Below, piece by piece: positions 33,485 to 45,304 of a stretch of 64,000 bases of DNA. Origin of the DNA: Branchiostoma belcheri (Eukaryota; Chordata; Leptocardii; Amphioxiformes; Branchiostomatidae); the NCBI RefSeq assembly GCF_001625305.1, contig NW_017802602.1, positions 784,500 to 848,499 on the forward strand, in the 5' to 3' direction. Made by a program: the position numbers and the translations under genes. Numbering within the stretch: the stretch's first letter is position 1; each line of letters starts with the position of its first letter. The notes beneath the pieces are model-generated. The model did no database searches, had not been told where the DNA came from, and saw only the letters and a list, made by a program, of their open reading frames with translations.

Positions 33485-34024
33485 ATAATGGTAATGTTTA
33501 GGCACCCCATACCAGATTTCATTATCAAATTGGCTAAATTTTATCAATATCAGTCACACATGGTTCACAGACCCCTTCTACCCTTCCACCCCCTTACAAC
33601 ACATTTGGTACAGCCTGTACAAACAAAACATGGACTAAACCAATATAAAACAGGAGGGGGCGGCCCTGTGTTGACAGATGATGACCATGTGTTGACAGAT
33701 GATGGAGTAGACACCCAACAGACACCCTCCTGTGATGTTTGTTCTTTGTATTTACCTGAGAACTGGAGGTGTGACTCTCAGCTTACTGAGGAGGTGTTTG
33801 TAAACAATGACACACTCTTTAATAAAATCCACTTAAAATATTTGTTTGTATGTATACGTTATAGACCTTACGAAAGTCGCTGTACTTTTGTTGTGTCAAT
33901 AAAGAATGTATAATTTAAGAATGACATATTTTTTAGGATATACTATTGAAATTTCTATTCATAAACTTTACTGCATCAATCAAAGACCCCCCCCCCCACA
34001 CACACACACACAAACATACAAGCA
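33485..34024. other. No gene supported
   Basis: A 141-codon plus-strand frame (33488-33913) has no recognisable domain and no splice context; treated as chance. A C-run followed by (CA)n lies at 33986-34011. Confidence 0.5.
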
Positions 34025-34210
34025 TAGCCTCCACCTGGCTTCAGAGCTGGCTGAATAGAGTAGAAATTGGCAGAATAGACAGATAACATGCCAGGGGAGT
34101 ACAGCTTGCCACTTTCTTGACTTAAGCAGACCGACTCCCCTGGCATGTCATCTGTCTTTCTGGCCAATGTCTACTCTTTCCAGGCCCTTCCCAAAGCCTG
34201 GTAGAGGCTA
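34025..34210. mobile_element. MITE family A
   Basis: TAGCCTCCACCTGGCTTCAG to GCCTGGTAGAGGCTA, a long hairpin with arms containing GTAGAAATTGGC and AGGGGAGT mirrored on the right. Confidence 0.75.
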
Positions 34211-34322
34211 CACACACGTCATAAAAAAAGTGATAAACACAAACAATTTGCAAATTAATGTATGTCACCACATATTGCTATACAGCAGCTCTTGTTTGCA
34301 AGTCACCAATATTAAGTACTAG

Positions 34323-34344
34323 CAAGGAGGTTTAAACCTCCTTG
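34323..34344. repeat. Perfect 22-bp palindrome
   Basis: CAAGGAGGTTT followed immediately by AAACCTCCTTG, with no spacer. A related spaced hairpin (GGAGGTT...AACCTCC) is at 45898-45930. Confidence 0.9.
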
Positions 34345-34582
34345 GTACTAGACAACTCATACAGACTCTACAATATACCTGCGCCTACATCTCAGTACAT
34401 TCTGCCAAGAAATCTGACCTACATGTAACTACAGTACCTCTAAAACCTGGAACATGTGTAGTTCCTCAGCCCTGTCATGTGGAATAACACACAACAGGCA
34501 TCAGACAGGCAGACAGGGAGGCAGGGGGGCCTTAAACAATCACAGGGACAATTAATCATGGAGACAAGGCAGGTCTAATACC

Positions 34583-34955
34583 TAGCCTCTACTAATCTCC
34601 AAGCAGATCTTTCTGTGGCAAGACAGTATCCATTGGCCAGAGGAGTGTCCATTAGCCACCGAAGGCTAATGGACACTCCTCTGGCCAATGGATACTGTCT
34701 TGCCACCGAAAGATCTGCTTGGAGATTAGCCTCTACCAGGCTTCGGGAGGCGGCTAGGTTAGCCTCTACCAGGCTTCGGGAGGTGGCTGTAAAGAGTAGA
34801 AATTAGCCAAATGCCAGGGGAGTTTGTCTGCTGGGAGAGAACATTTTGCAGCACCCGCTTTTTCCAGGACCAAACTCCCTTGGCATGTTACTAGTATCTC
34901 TCTATTTGGCTGATTTCTACTCTTATCAGCCTACTCCTGAAGCCTGGTAGAGGCT
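34583..34955. mobile_element. MITE family A split by a family D insertion
   Basis: TAGCCTCTAC is interrupted by the element at 34593-34728, then CAGGCTTCGGGAGGCGGCT resumes. A second TAGCCTCTACCAGG start at 34756 begins the rest of the hairpin, which ends CCTGGTAGAGGCTA. Confidence 0.75.
34593..34728. mobile_element. Nested MITE family D, exact 8-bp TSD
   Basis: TAATCTCCAAGCAGATC ... GATCTGCTTGGAGATTA, an almost perfect hairpin, flanked by GCCTCTAC on both sides (34585-34592, 34729-34736). The best-preserved family D copy in the window. Confidence 0.85.
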
Positions 34956-35116
34956 AGTGTAGTTTCTCTGACCTGTCATGTGGAATAACACACAGCAGGC
35001 ATCAGTTAGGCAGACAGGGTGGCAGGGGGGCCTTAAACAATCACAGGGACAATTAGGAAACAATGAATCATGAGACAAGACAGGTCTGACTGTCCGGTCA
35101 GCTGAGCAACAGTCAC

Positions 35117-35314
35117 TAGCCTCTAACAGGCTTTGGGAGGCGACTGGAAAGAGTAGAAATCGGCCAAAAATAGAGAGAGATAACATGCCGTGGGAGTTTG
35201 TCTGCTAGAGAGTACAGTTTGCCCCAAAATGTACCAACTTCCTGGCATGTTATCTCTCTCTATTTGGCCAATTTCTACTCTTCCTAGCTGCCTCCTGAAG
35301 CCTGGTAGAGGCTA
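35117..35314. mobile_element. MITE family A
   Basis: TAGCCTCTAACAGGCTTTGG to GCCTGGTAGAGGCTA. The unique sequence before it (34970-35095, GACCTGTCATGTGGAATAAC) repeats the sequence before the previous family A copy (34465-34560), so the MITE and its flank were duplicated together. Confidence 0.8.
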
Positions 35315-37640
35315 AGCAGTTACAACATGTGGGAGGAAAAAATCACTGCTACAAACCTTCAGGATAAGGCAGTTGAGGATACTAGTAGGTGTAAGCTGAG
35401 TCTTGTAGAACCTACATTACCCAAGTCTTGTAGAGTACTATGGGGTGTGTACTACTAGTACTATGAGAGCAGCGTGGGTCTGAATGGCCTTGGGGAATTG
35501 GGCTACACCACTACACATAAGGGGAGGGTACTTTTAAAGCATAGGCGGTTTGGGCTGGTGAGAGACAACTATTCCCGTCTGAAATGTAAAATGGAAAACC
35601 TCAAATAAAGTACTCACCCCGACTTTGGCGATGGCACGAGACACATTTGGGATTTTGAAAAGTTTAAAAAGTGCATACTTTTTTATTCAGAAATTTACGG
35701 TAGTACACACAGTTATTGAGTTAACAGAAGCCTCTCTAAACACTGTAAATAGCAGAGTACTACAGTGAAGAGGCCAGGAGAGGCCTGACCACAATACAGA
35801 CCAGGGTTCTGTGGCTGCAGAGAAGAAAAGGTACGGACTCACGAGGTCAGACCACAACAATAGTACATGTCAACCCCCTGGCTGGCTGTCTACTGTGGAA
35901 TAAAGTACTCCTGATGTGTCAAGCAGGGAAACAGACATGAGAACTGTGGTTTGTGGAACCTTTGGGGAACTGGTCACTGGATGCTTCCTTACATAGGTTT
36001 TCACAGCATAAATACAAATAAAGTTCTCCATTGTCCAACATCCTGCTACTGTTACTGTATTACTATGTGACAGTTATCCCTATGTTGTCACAGACTTACA
36101 ATATCACCTATCAATAGTAACATTCAAGTCACATTGATTGAAGTGTAACTAACTATTGTCAGTTAACTGTTTTGAAGCATAGTGAATAGTAAAAAAACAA
36201 TATAATCTCAACAACTCAAGGCCTTCTAATAAATTATGATATTTCTTTGAAATTCCCAGTCTTCAAGAACTCAAGGTAACACAACAATGCCTTAGTTTAA
36301 GACGACATACCTCAAGTGTGAACCCTGGTGACCATCCCCATTCCAGCAGTACATGTTACACTGTACATGTATCAACACAGCCTGACATACACCAGACCCA
36401 AGTCAGGAAAAAACAGCCCTGACAAAGAATGCAGCCTGTTTCCATGTTCCATGTTCCCTTATCACCCAGATTTATCAGGTGTTTATATAAATTATAGTCC
36501 TTACCATACCACAGCCTCTGCACTAATCCTTTTCTTACCCTAGGGACTAGAGCTAGAGGACCTGCAAATAAATATTTTTATTTATAGTCCTTACCATACC
36601 ACAGCCTCTGCACTAATCCTTCTGTTACTCTGGGGACCAGAGCCAGAGGACCTGTGAATAACTATTTTCTAACACTGTAACAGTTTTGCCAACGCTCTTG
36701 ACAGGTTGAAAGGAATAGAATGTTGATAGTTTGGATTCACCGATGTTGTACATACATTTTCAGACATTTTTACCTCAGAGTATGAGATATCCTAACATTG
36801 AATTTAGTGTATAGCTACAATTGAAGGCTTGAAATTAAATGGTTAGCTAGTACATTTAAGGAAAAAGACACGCAGACCCTCAAGGCAAGCCTAACATCTG
36901 CTTGTAAGTAAAGTAAAACCAAACAACCTCCTGGTATGTTATGTCCAAAACTTACCCCCCCCCCCACTCTCTCAAACAAAAATATACACAGCAGAAAACT
37001 TTAGATTCTCTACTGGAGTTGGACAACTTCATCTACCAAGGTATTTATGTACTTAGGCCTAGGAAAAAAACTGTTGATCACTAGAAATCACCAAAGTCTA
37101 AATAAAGAAGAAGAAAAAAGATAATCCCTACCTACAATACCTACCGACAATACTTTTTTCAGGACTGAAACAGAAAACAACATTTTTTCCCTAGGCTTTA
37201 CTTAACTGTCCTCCCTCCCTGAAAGCCTGAAAGCTTTCGGGTCCCAGTCTCTGTATTGTGGTGGCCACAAGAGTGTTAAAAGCGCCGTAATTGAAAACAA
37301 GTAGGCAGAAAGAGCTGCACAGACCACAGTATTTGTTTCCTATCGGCTTTCCCTGGAGAAGCTGCCCACTTAGCTACAGCCTCTTTGTGCTGGGATAAAA
37401 AAGGACGCTGATCTCCAAAGCAATGGCCTGGGTTTGTAAAGTATGTGGTGAATGGCGACAGGGAAACATTTTTTCTGTTTGATGGCTCTATTTATAAGGG
37501 AAACCATCTAACCACTTGCTTTAAATTAAAGGCACCCAAATGCGATTTCAGGGCGGTAAAACTGAATTTTCAAAGTCAATTTGCTGGTCGTTTTTTAATG
37601 TATTAAGTTGAATCAATCTTTTCCCATATCTGTGAGCCAA
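35315..37640. other. No gene seen; one tandem duplication
   Basis: An ~90-bp segment (ATAGTCCTTACCATACCACA onward) is duplicated in tandem at about 36490-36675. Elsewhere there are short frames only, plus a copy of the TTTTTCAGGACTGAAACAGA phrase near 37155. Confidence 0.55.
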
Positions 37641-37932
37641 AAATCTCCAAGCAGATCAAGGGTGGCAAACAGACTGTATCAAATCGGGTGGCGTATTGGG
37701 CCCGCTATGGCCAATGGATACTGTCAAGCCATTTTGATACTTTTTGCCATACTAAGGTCTGTTTGGAGATTGTCTTACCTTTACCAGGCTTCAGAAGGCG
37801 GCTGGAAAGAGTAGAAATCGGCCAAATAGAGAGATAAACATGCCAAGGGAGTTTGTCCGCCACTCCCGAACTATCTCTCTATTTGGCCGATTTCTACCTT
37901 TCCAGCCGCTTCCCGAAGCCTGGTAGAGGCTA
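37641..37932. mobile_element. Adjacent family D and family A MITEs
   Basis: Family D spans 37641-37771 (AATCTCCAAGCAGATC to TTTGGAGATT), followed at once by family A at 37777-37932 (TTTACCAGGCTTCAG to GCCTGGTAGAGGCTA). An extra A end (GCCTGGTAGAGGCTAG) follows at 37945. Confidence 0.7.
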
Positions 37933-38186
37933 GAGATTATCTTGAAGCCTGGTAGAGGCTAGAAGAGAGTTTCACAGTGGGGGGTCTGACTGGACATGCT
38001 GCACACCAGTACCTGATGGCAGAGTGACAGGCTCTTTTGGTCTCTGCTCTACATAGTCAACAGGCCGTGAAGCGGAGGTGATGACAGGGTAGGGACCTGT
38101 CACAGGCACAAAGGGAAGTAGTTACAGCGTAAGGTTTCACAATCAATGGGATTCTTGGATATCCTTCTTGTATGGTATTGCGTGTT

Positions 38187-39171
38187 AGCCTCTACCAGGC
38201 ATCGGGAAGCGGCTGGAAAGAGTAGAAATTGGGCAAATGGAGAGAGGACATGCCGAGGGAGTTGGTCCTATTTCCCTGTAAGCTCCTTGGTCCTAGGCTA
38301 TAGAGTAGTACATTTGGAGTGGCAAAATTGCAGACTAACTCCCTCACATTTTCCCTAACCATATTTTCCCTTCTAGTTTTCCTTCATCATCAAGTTCATG
38401 GGACCTGTCACTGGGCACAAAAGGAAGTAGTTACACTCAGTAAGGTTTCACAATCAATGGGATTCTTGGACATCCTTCTTACATGATACTTTCTAACAAA
38501 CTTTTATCCACTTTTTCTCGTCCATGAAACATTAAAATCAAGGTAACTACATGTATGTAATAGATATAATATTTTGTGCTTTACATTTATATTTTTAATA
38601 TACAGTATTTGTGTTAAGGTCATCCTCTCTCTGACTCTGACTCTCTCAGTCTCACTGACAAAAGGCAGTGGATGCTACCTGAAACATCTGACCCGATTCC
38701 AAAATCATATCCAGTTGCTTGAATAACTGTTTTTTGGCGTATTTCTACCACTGTTATTTATTTCTACAACAGGAAGCATGAACCAATGACAGGATGTGGA
38801 CTAAGGGGACAAACTTGCTGACCTTTAGTTTAAATTTGATAAAAGTTCACCCAACTCTGACTCACTTCCTCAAGCGTTCTAGCTCACAATCTCTTCCTTC
38901 CCCTGAAAAAGGAAGTCCCCATCATTTTCCAAGAAAGAGGAAGAACCCACTTAGGCGGAAACGGTATAATTGGCAGATTAACGTGGTGATTTCTACACTA
39001 CGAACTCTATCATTAGTCCTGAGGAATGATGCAGGTAATGGTGGGTGCTGTCAGCCACTGGGGGGGGGGGGGGAAGTATGAGATTAATGACACTCCCCCA
39101 AGGGAGGGGGTGGTGCATTAACCGTGAGTCAGGGTCAGAATGGAGCCAAAATCTGACTCCACAAAATGTAA
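38187..39171. other. MITE fragment, otherwise no gene seen
   Basis: A left-half family A fragment (TAGCCTCTACCAGGCATCGG) begins at 38188. At 38664-38735 a dispersed repeat (GGATGCTACCTGAAACATCT, ATATCCAGTTGCTTGAATAA) matches 965-1030 and partly 25900-25955. A poly-G tract lies at 39061-39072. Confidence 0.55.
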
Positions 39172-39379
39172 CTAACGTCTACCAGGCTTCGGGAGACGGC
39201 TGGAAAGAGCAGAAATCGGCCAAATAGAGAGATAACATGCCAGGGGAGTTGGTCTGCTCGGGAGGGGCAAACTGTTCTCTTCAGCAGACCAGCTCCCTCG
39301 GCATGCTATAGTATCAGTATCTCTCTATTTGGCCGATTTCTACTCTTTCCAGCTGCCTCCCGAAGCCTGGTAGAGGTTA
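39172..39379. mobile_element. MITE family A with 8-bp TSD
   Basis: CTAACGTCTACCAGGCTTCG to GCCTGGTAGAGGTTA. AAATGTAA lies at 39164-39171 and again at 39380-39387, an exact 8-bp duplication, so family A also appears hAT-mobilised. Confidence 0.75.
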
Positions 39380-39944
39380 AAATGTAAGTAACTAACCCCC
39401 ATGTAAATGTAATATCTTCAAAACAAAGAAAACTTGTTTAACTTTTGTAGAAAAACTTGAGAATAAAGACTTGAGGGTTCAGGAATGTTGGAAGGTAAGA
39501 AGTGCTGGTATTTGCCATGCCAGAAACATTCCAGAGATGCCTGCCATGGTGAAGAACATGTTCACAACAAACGGAACACTGCAACACAAGGTCACAGGGC
39601 CAAATACGGTACTTTTTGCTGCATACCTGAACTGGTCCAGGTAACACTGAATACTGTTAAGAACGTTCTATCTAGTAGAATGCACTTGATGTTACCTGTA
39701 CCAAGCAAATGTTACCAACGCTACTCAGAATTTATTATGGATCATAACTTCAAAATGTAGGTGGTAGCACCATACCAGCTAATACACAAATAACATACAC
39801 ATATACACATTAAACCCAGGACATGGCCCAGTCCAGGTTAGGTGCACTTAGGCGACAGAAATACCTGCACAGCTTCAACTTTACCTGCACTAACCTGTAT
39901 ATAATACTGGTGGTATTTCAAGTCTACAAGGCTACAAACAAAAG

Positions 39945-40022
39945 CTTCTCTGGCCAATTATATCCCCTTTTTAGGCCGATTTCAACGATTTATTCAGCCT
40001 GCAAAAGGAGTCTGGTGGAGAC
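39945..40022. mobile_element. MITE family C, 3' half
   Basis: GGCCGATTTCAACGATTTAT, then CAGCCTGCAAAAGGAGTCTG and GTGGAGACTA, matching only the right arm. Confidence 0.65.
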
Positions 40023-41223
40023 TAAGCGTTACAGCCGACCTTCCACGGCACAGCTGTGTTTAGATGGCCGGTTCCTGACTGGAAGTGTTCCTGACCACAG
40101 AGTTTCTTCTGACAGCTACAAAATCATCAGGGCGGGAAGTGAAAGTTTACCTTAGATCCTGCTTTAAGATAACAAACTCTGTGAACCAGAATGGGCCACG
40201 TGCTGCATATTATATTGCCTATAGTTTCTCTACATTTATATTTGCCTTCGTAGGATAACTACATTTTGTATATGAGGCTACACCCAGTAGTATATAACTA
40301 CAGAGCCCTAGATCATCCTCTACCGCCTGAGATGACCGTCGGCTGAAGTCAAGAGCGGCCCAAGCTGGAGATAACTCCTACCTGGCCTGAAGGAATCTAC
40401 ATCTACATCTACATCAAGATACACCTATAATGATAGTATAACAGTAATATATTTCATGGTGATGTCTTTATTTGTTCTAGATAGATCTAATTGGGTTGAC
40501 TATAAGAAAAAACAGCTGTAACTTGATGACAATGCTGTTGTAACTGAACTGAAACTGAACTGTAATACCCTGTAGAGTAGACTATTGATTTAGATTGTAC
40601 ACCATAATTTTAAACATGAGACATTTTTAGGAGCGAAGACATATAACGTTAGCTGGGACTAAACAAATTACTAAACATTGATGAAGACACCAATTAAGGT
40701 GGTTACAAATGGTTGCAAATAAAAAGACATAGTCCTAAAGAAAGACATAGTAATAAAATGAAGGAAACCGATAAAATATATCAACTTGGAAGTTCAAAAT
40801 CAACTTCTCCGTTTATATTTTTCTGGGATAAAAGTTTAAAAATATCAACTTTCTCTAAAAATCTCACTTGAACTACAAAAAAATGTTCCCACGCACCACT
40901 ACTCAAAGCATTCCTCAACTCCACACCAAAAGCGTCGCTTTGGTCAGAAAAGCCCACAAAACACTTATGCATAATTCATCCCGCACGCGTTAGGCAATAA
41001 ACTAAAACAAGCGGCCCAATCTGTTTGAGAACAAAGCCGACTCGGGCACTTCAAATGAACCCATTCTAAACTGAAGCCGTACAAATGCAAAAACGTTCCC
41101 CGGTTCGAATCTCTTGAGCTCGAGTTACGCCTTTGTCTCGTGCCCTCGCGATTGTTTCCAAAACTTTCCGAGGTAACTTTTCCCACAGAACTGGCGAGGC
41201 AAGGTGGGCAACAGCTGTGGGGA
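40023..41223. other. No gene seen
   Basis: No convincing exon or repeat. A (CATCTA)n stretch lies near 40395. Confidence 0.5.
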
Positions 41224-41417
41224 TAGCCTCCGTATCAGGCTTATAGAACTGGGGGTTTGGTGGTCTTCGACTGTTTTCTGACTAGCCCAGTTCTAAAAGG
41301 GGGCAATTCAACCAGGCCGGCTATGTTGTCTATATGCAATCGGAAAATAGCATATAAAAGCTCCCAAAGACCCCGAAGACCCCAAAACTCCCAGTTTTTG
41401 GCATGCTGTGGAGGCTA
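41224..41417. mobile_element. MITE family B with exact 8-bp TSD
   Basis: TAGCCTCCGTATCAGGC to TGTGGAGGCTA, flanked by TGTGGGGA at 41216-41223 and 41418-41425. It landed immediately in front of the SINE head at 41426. Confidence 0.85.
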
Positions 41418-41419
41418 TG

Positions 41420-41720
41420 TGGGGAGGCGTAACGGCAGAGTGCTCGGCTCGGAACCAAGAGGTCCCGAGTTCGAACCCTGCCATGCCACCTTGTGGCGCC
41501 GAATGGCAGCCGCACAGACCCTTGCGACAGTTCCACAAAAATAATTGTGGAACAAATATGTGTATCATGTGAATTTATTTGATTGTTGTAATTTGTATTG
41601 ATTATTATGTGATACCCTGCATCAATTCAGCCGTATAAAGGCTGCGACTGCACGGGTACTGTTTGGACAATAAACACCACCTATCTTGTGCCCTTGGGAA
41701 AAGGCACTTTACACGACTTT
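41420..41720 (+). mobile_element. tRNA-derived SINE, interrupted
   Basis: GGCGTAACGGCAGAGTGCTC resembles a pol III A box region and GAGTTCGAACCC a B box, spaced as in a tRNA head. The body (CACCTTGTGGCGCCGAATGG, CAGACCCTTGCGACAGTTCC) matches 15790-15880. At 41565-41683 the 5635-5760 repeat interrupts it, after which body-like sequence resumes (TGCCCTTGGGAAAAGGCACT). Confidence 0.65.
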
Positions 41721-42565
41721 CCTGGATGAATGCCTGGCGAACCCCATCTCGTATTAGCCACAAAAGGCAGCCGAATCTTCAGCTAGTTGAAGGCGGCTGC
41801 TTCAAAATCAAAGAAGTAGAGAGCTCTGATTCTGAACTGAACACAAAAACTACGAACTAAAAACACTTACCTTAGAGTTTCTAACCCAAGTTTTTAGTCC
41901 AGATCCTTGGCTGTAGCGTCGTGTGACGATTTTACAGAGCAGTTCCCGTGGTAGAACGTTCTGTGCAGTGTACCAGAGGGAATTTTAAGCGGGAGAAACA
42001 CACACAAACCAGAACCGAACTGGCTCGAATCACAACTAAACACTCACTCAGGCAAACACGCCTGTCTCAGGGGAGGTCAAGTGGGGTCACCGCGCAGGCG
42101 GACTGGGGAACATTCGGACCGGACGAGTCCACAGCAAAAAAAAAAAACTAGAAAGGTAACATTTGCAAGCAAATGCAAGATGTTTACCTCAGGATGGAGT
42201 CACCTACCATTTATACCTTTATTGGGAAGGATGGGTGGAAGCATACTTTGCTTATACTGCTAACTTTTAACTACTAAGATTATACTTATTTATAGAGTAA
42301 CATTAACTGGGGGATTTGAATAATGTTTTTGCCCTTGTAAGTCCAGGGATGAAGTTAAGTTAAAAATGATTCACTCAGCACACACTCTCATCATGTTTGC
42401 AATTAAGAGGAAAGATGCATGTATAAGTCATGTACACATTGAATTTATCTTGACAGCTTTAATTAAACAATTTGAAACCTTACAGTTGTCTTACAATCTT
42501 GTTACGCTATTGAAAATTACAAGTACGAATTTGGATAGCATTTTACTTAAATATGGCACTTAACT
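41721..42565. other. No gene supported
   Basis: A minus-strand GTAAGT donor at about 41870 follows a short GC-neutral stretch, which could be an upstream non-coding exon. No acceptor or coding frame supports it. Confidence 0.4.
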
Positions 42566-42571
42566 TTTATT
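42566..42571 (-). terminator. Candidate poly(A) signal
   Basis: AATAAA on the minus strand about 285 nt past the stop codon of the small gene at 42855-44779. Confidence 0.4.
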
Positions 42572-42854
42572 TGACAATCTTATTGCAGGTATGTAGATAA
42601 TAATTTTGATGAAATTTTATACATTTTAAACTCTAATTGCAAAAAAATGGAGACTATACAATTTGGCTTATATAAAGTACTACAAAACTAAACATGCATA
42701 ATACATAAAACAAACATGTAACATATACTATAAATCCATACATAATATTTCCATACACTGCGAAGCTAAACATACATATTGAAAAAACTATACATTTCTT
42801 ACATATACAATGCAACTTAACATACGTATCTAATATTTACGTACTGGAAGGAAA

Positions 42855-44779
42855 TCAGAATGGTACAAGTGTTTTTAGAAATGGTCGCAATCTGCTGTAT
42901 TGTTCTGTGGATGGCTGGGTCCAGGTCAGTCCGGTTCCTCCCCAGTCAGTTTCTCCTGGACCAAGCTCTGCTTCCTTCCTTACATGAGGTCCAATCTGCA
43001 AGATAGAAACAGGAGAGTATGATTTTGTAGCTGATTTTGTATATTTTAAAGCTGATCAGAAACATAGATCACAGAAATTATTTACTGTGACTAAGTCATT
43101 CCATACCTGCAATAACATTGTGAGATAAGATTGATGTGAAATTTTGTAAGTAAATCTGTCGAGATTGTCAAAGTGCTTGTTCTTGCATCATTGTCCTCAA
43201 TTACTAGTACTGTAAGTCTCTTTAGATTCGCGGGGCCTAAAGTTCGCGGTTTCGGGAAAATGGACAATCCGCGGTATTTTTAGATTCGCGATTTCTCCTT
43301 GGCTATTTTTCAAAGAAAAATTTGTAAAGTGTATATTTAAAATCATAAAAGTTCCGGCATAAATTTATCTCCTAAAACGCGGCGCAAAAATTTGTTTCGT
43401 GCACCGCGCGAGACTGCCGGCGGTAAAGCTGACGATCGATCTGACGCACGTGTAAACAATTTTCTTTGTTCGGAAATAAGCGCTAAAATGCTATTTTCCA
43501 CGACTACATATCGATACTCTAGTGACGAAATGCATAATCGAAAGAATATATATATTACTAAGCAAATTTATGCCGTCTTCGGCGAGATTTTGAACCCGGA
43601 AGTATGCAAAGGTCGCCTTCGGTTTTGTAGGACCACGGTGAGCGTTTCTATCCAGCAAAACAAGAAGAAGAAAAAAACGCCCGCAAAACAGGGCGCAAAA
43701 GATAATCAACTAACATTTCCCAGGTACCAGCCGTTATATTTTTCATAAAAATACTTGTAGATATGCCCGATGTTCCCGCAATTTTCAAGCGCCCGGGCGC
43801 GCATGGCCGGCGCTCTGACGCATAGATTCGGCGGTACACGGTTGACACGGCCAGTGCCGCAGTATCGCGATTCGGTGTCTCATAATATTATAATTTTTTG
43901 ACATCAGTATAACTTTAAAAAAATTTGGTACTCAACATTTGCTAAGAATAAAGTTGATTTGCAGTGATTTGTGAATCGCGTGTGTTTGTGTTTCGCTTAC
44001 CGTCGTGAATGCATGTGGGGAGGGGGGCGCACTTACGCAAAACATATTCGCGGGGAAATAGATTCGCGGTACAAATGTCCCCGCGAATGCCGCGAATCTA
44101 AATATACCGCGGAAATTTGTAGACTTACAGTACATAGTATGTAATTCATTTATTTGAGAACCTTTGCCAGTTTTGCACTGGGGTAAGTTTGGAATAGTCC
44201 ACTTTTGCGTGGGAGGGAAATGGACTGAATATGCTGTATTTGCTCCCATGCAAATGTCGACCTTGTCGGCCTTTCTAGTGTTTTTAGCGTTCTGTCTTGA
44301 TAACATTAAAAAATCCCCATTGACAGAAAAGGAAGGCCGTTAGAATCACACACGCCCCCTCCCCACTGTGATGACGGATGGGACATATCGATGATGTAAT
44401 CGATAAATCTACAGAAAAAACGCCAAATGTTCGGTAAATTTCTGCCCAAAATGACCCACACCCGAATATTTTAGAAGTTTTGACGGTATTTTTCGGGCTA
44501 AACCCGATATATTGCTTAGTTACGGGATACTGTACAGTACGTAACCGTTTAGGTAGAATGTTTACAAACAAGACCAGCTAAACACGTACGCTTCGGTACG
44601 CGTACGCTGTGCACATTTCTACCGGTCAGAATCAATCCCAAACGCTCACAACAACAGTCCCTACTCGTGGAAGCCGTACTTCTGGCCATATTTTACACTG
44701 AAGGAGCACAACTCACCGTGGAAGTTGGCGCGCATCTCTCAAGCTGGTTGCGGCGTATGTCCACGGCAGGAGACGCCAT
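42855..44779 (-). CDS. Unrecognised small protein, two exons (candidate)
   Basis: Exon 1 (44779-44717) starts at ATG in a Kozak-like context (GAAACCATGGC) and encodes 21 residues, MASPAVDIRRNQLERCAPTS and one more, ending ACG|GTGAGT. Exon 2 (42995-42855) follows acceptor TTTCTATCTTGCAG and encodes 46 residues from IGPHVRKEAELGPGETDWGG to LRPFLKTLVPF, then TGA. Both boundaries are phase 0, giving 67 residues. No signal peptide or membrane segment. The intron hosts a 0.9-kb transposon. The family is not recognised; internal exons could be missed. The evidence is splice signals, Kozak context, matched phase and a downstream AATAAA. Confidence 0.45.
43208..44132. mobile_element. Non-autonomous DNA transposon, CTGTAAGTCT TIRs
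   Basis: TA-CTGTAAGTCTC and AGACTTACAG-TA form inverted, TA-flanked ends. CGCGG and TTAGATTCGCG motifs are mirrored subterminally (43225-43295 and 44040-44115). No transposase. It lies in the intron of the candidate small gene. Confidence 0.7.
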
Positions 44780-45272
44780 GGTTTCGATGTATCTGGGGGG
44801 ACTGGACACCACCGGCGGCTTCACCTTGGTGCAAGATCACCCACCTTCACTAGAAGAATGTGCTTTCCCGTAAATAAAATCGAAATAGTGGCCGTATCTC
44901 GAATGACGCTTCTCATCTCTCTCTCTAAGTGCTCTTTGGTGTGGTGTTTTATTCTCCCTACCCCTCCCGCCTGAATGGCGTGTTCCAAAGGCCGCGCGGT
45001 CGTTCACCCGGGGGTCATCGAACCCCCGAATTGGAACGCGATTCTAAAATTCTAAACGGGTTCTAAATGGGTTCTAAAGTTCCATTTGGGGCTTAAAATG
45101 CAACTTTTTTCACTCATTTTTTGCCAATAAAATCATATCTTGACATCTATGTTGACCAAAATGACCAAGGTTCAATGTCTTATGTACCGTTCTACCACCT
45201 TACCAAATTTCAGGTGTTCCAAGCCAGTAGTTATGGAGATATTGCTGTTTTTATATGTTTGGAGAAGAAGAG

Positions 45273-45304
<32 letters not shown>

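Noticed and set aside
33488-33913. 141-codon plus-strand frame with Cys/His residues
   Set aside because: No zinc-finger spacing or splice context; likely chance.
41420-41500. tRNA gene
   Set aside because: Box A/B-like motifs are present but stems do not pair well and the SINE body follows directly; the body is repeated at 15.8 kb.
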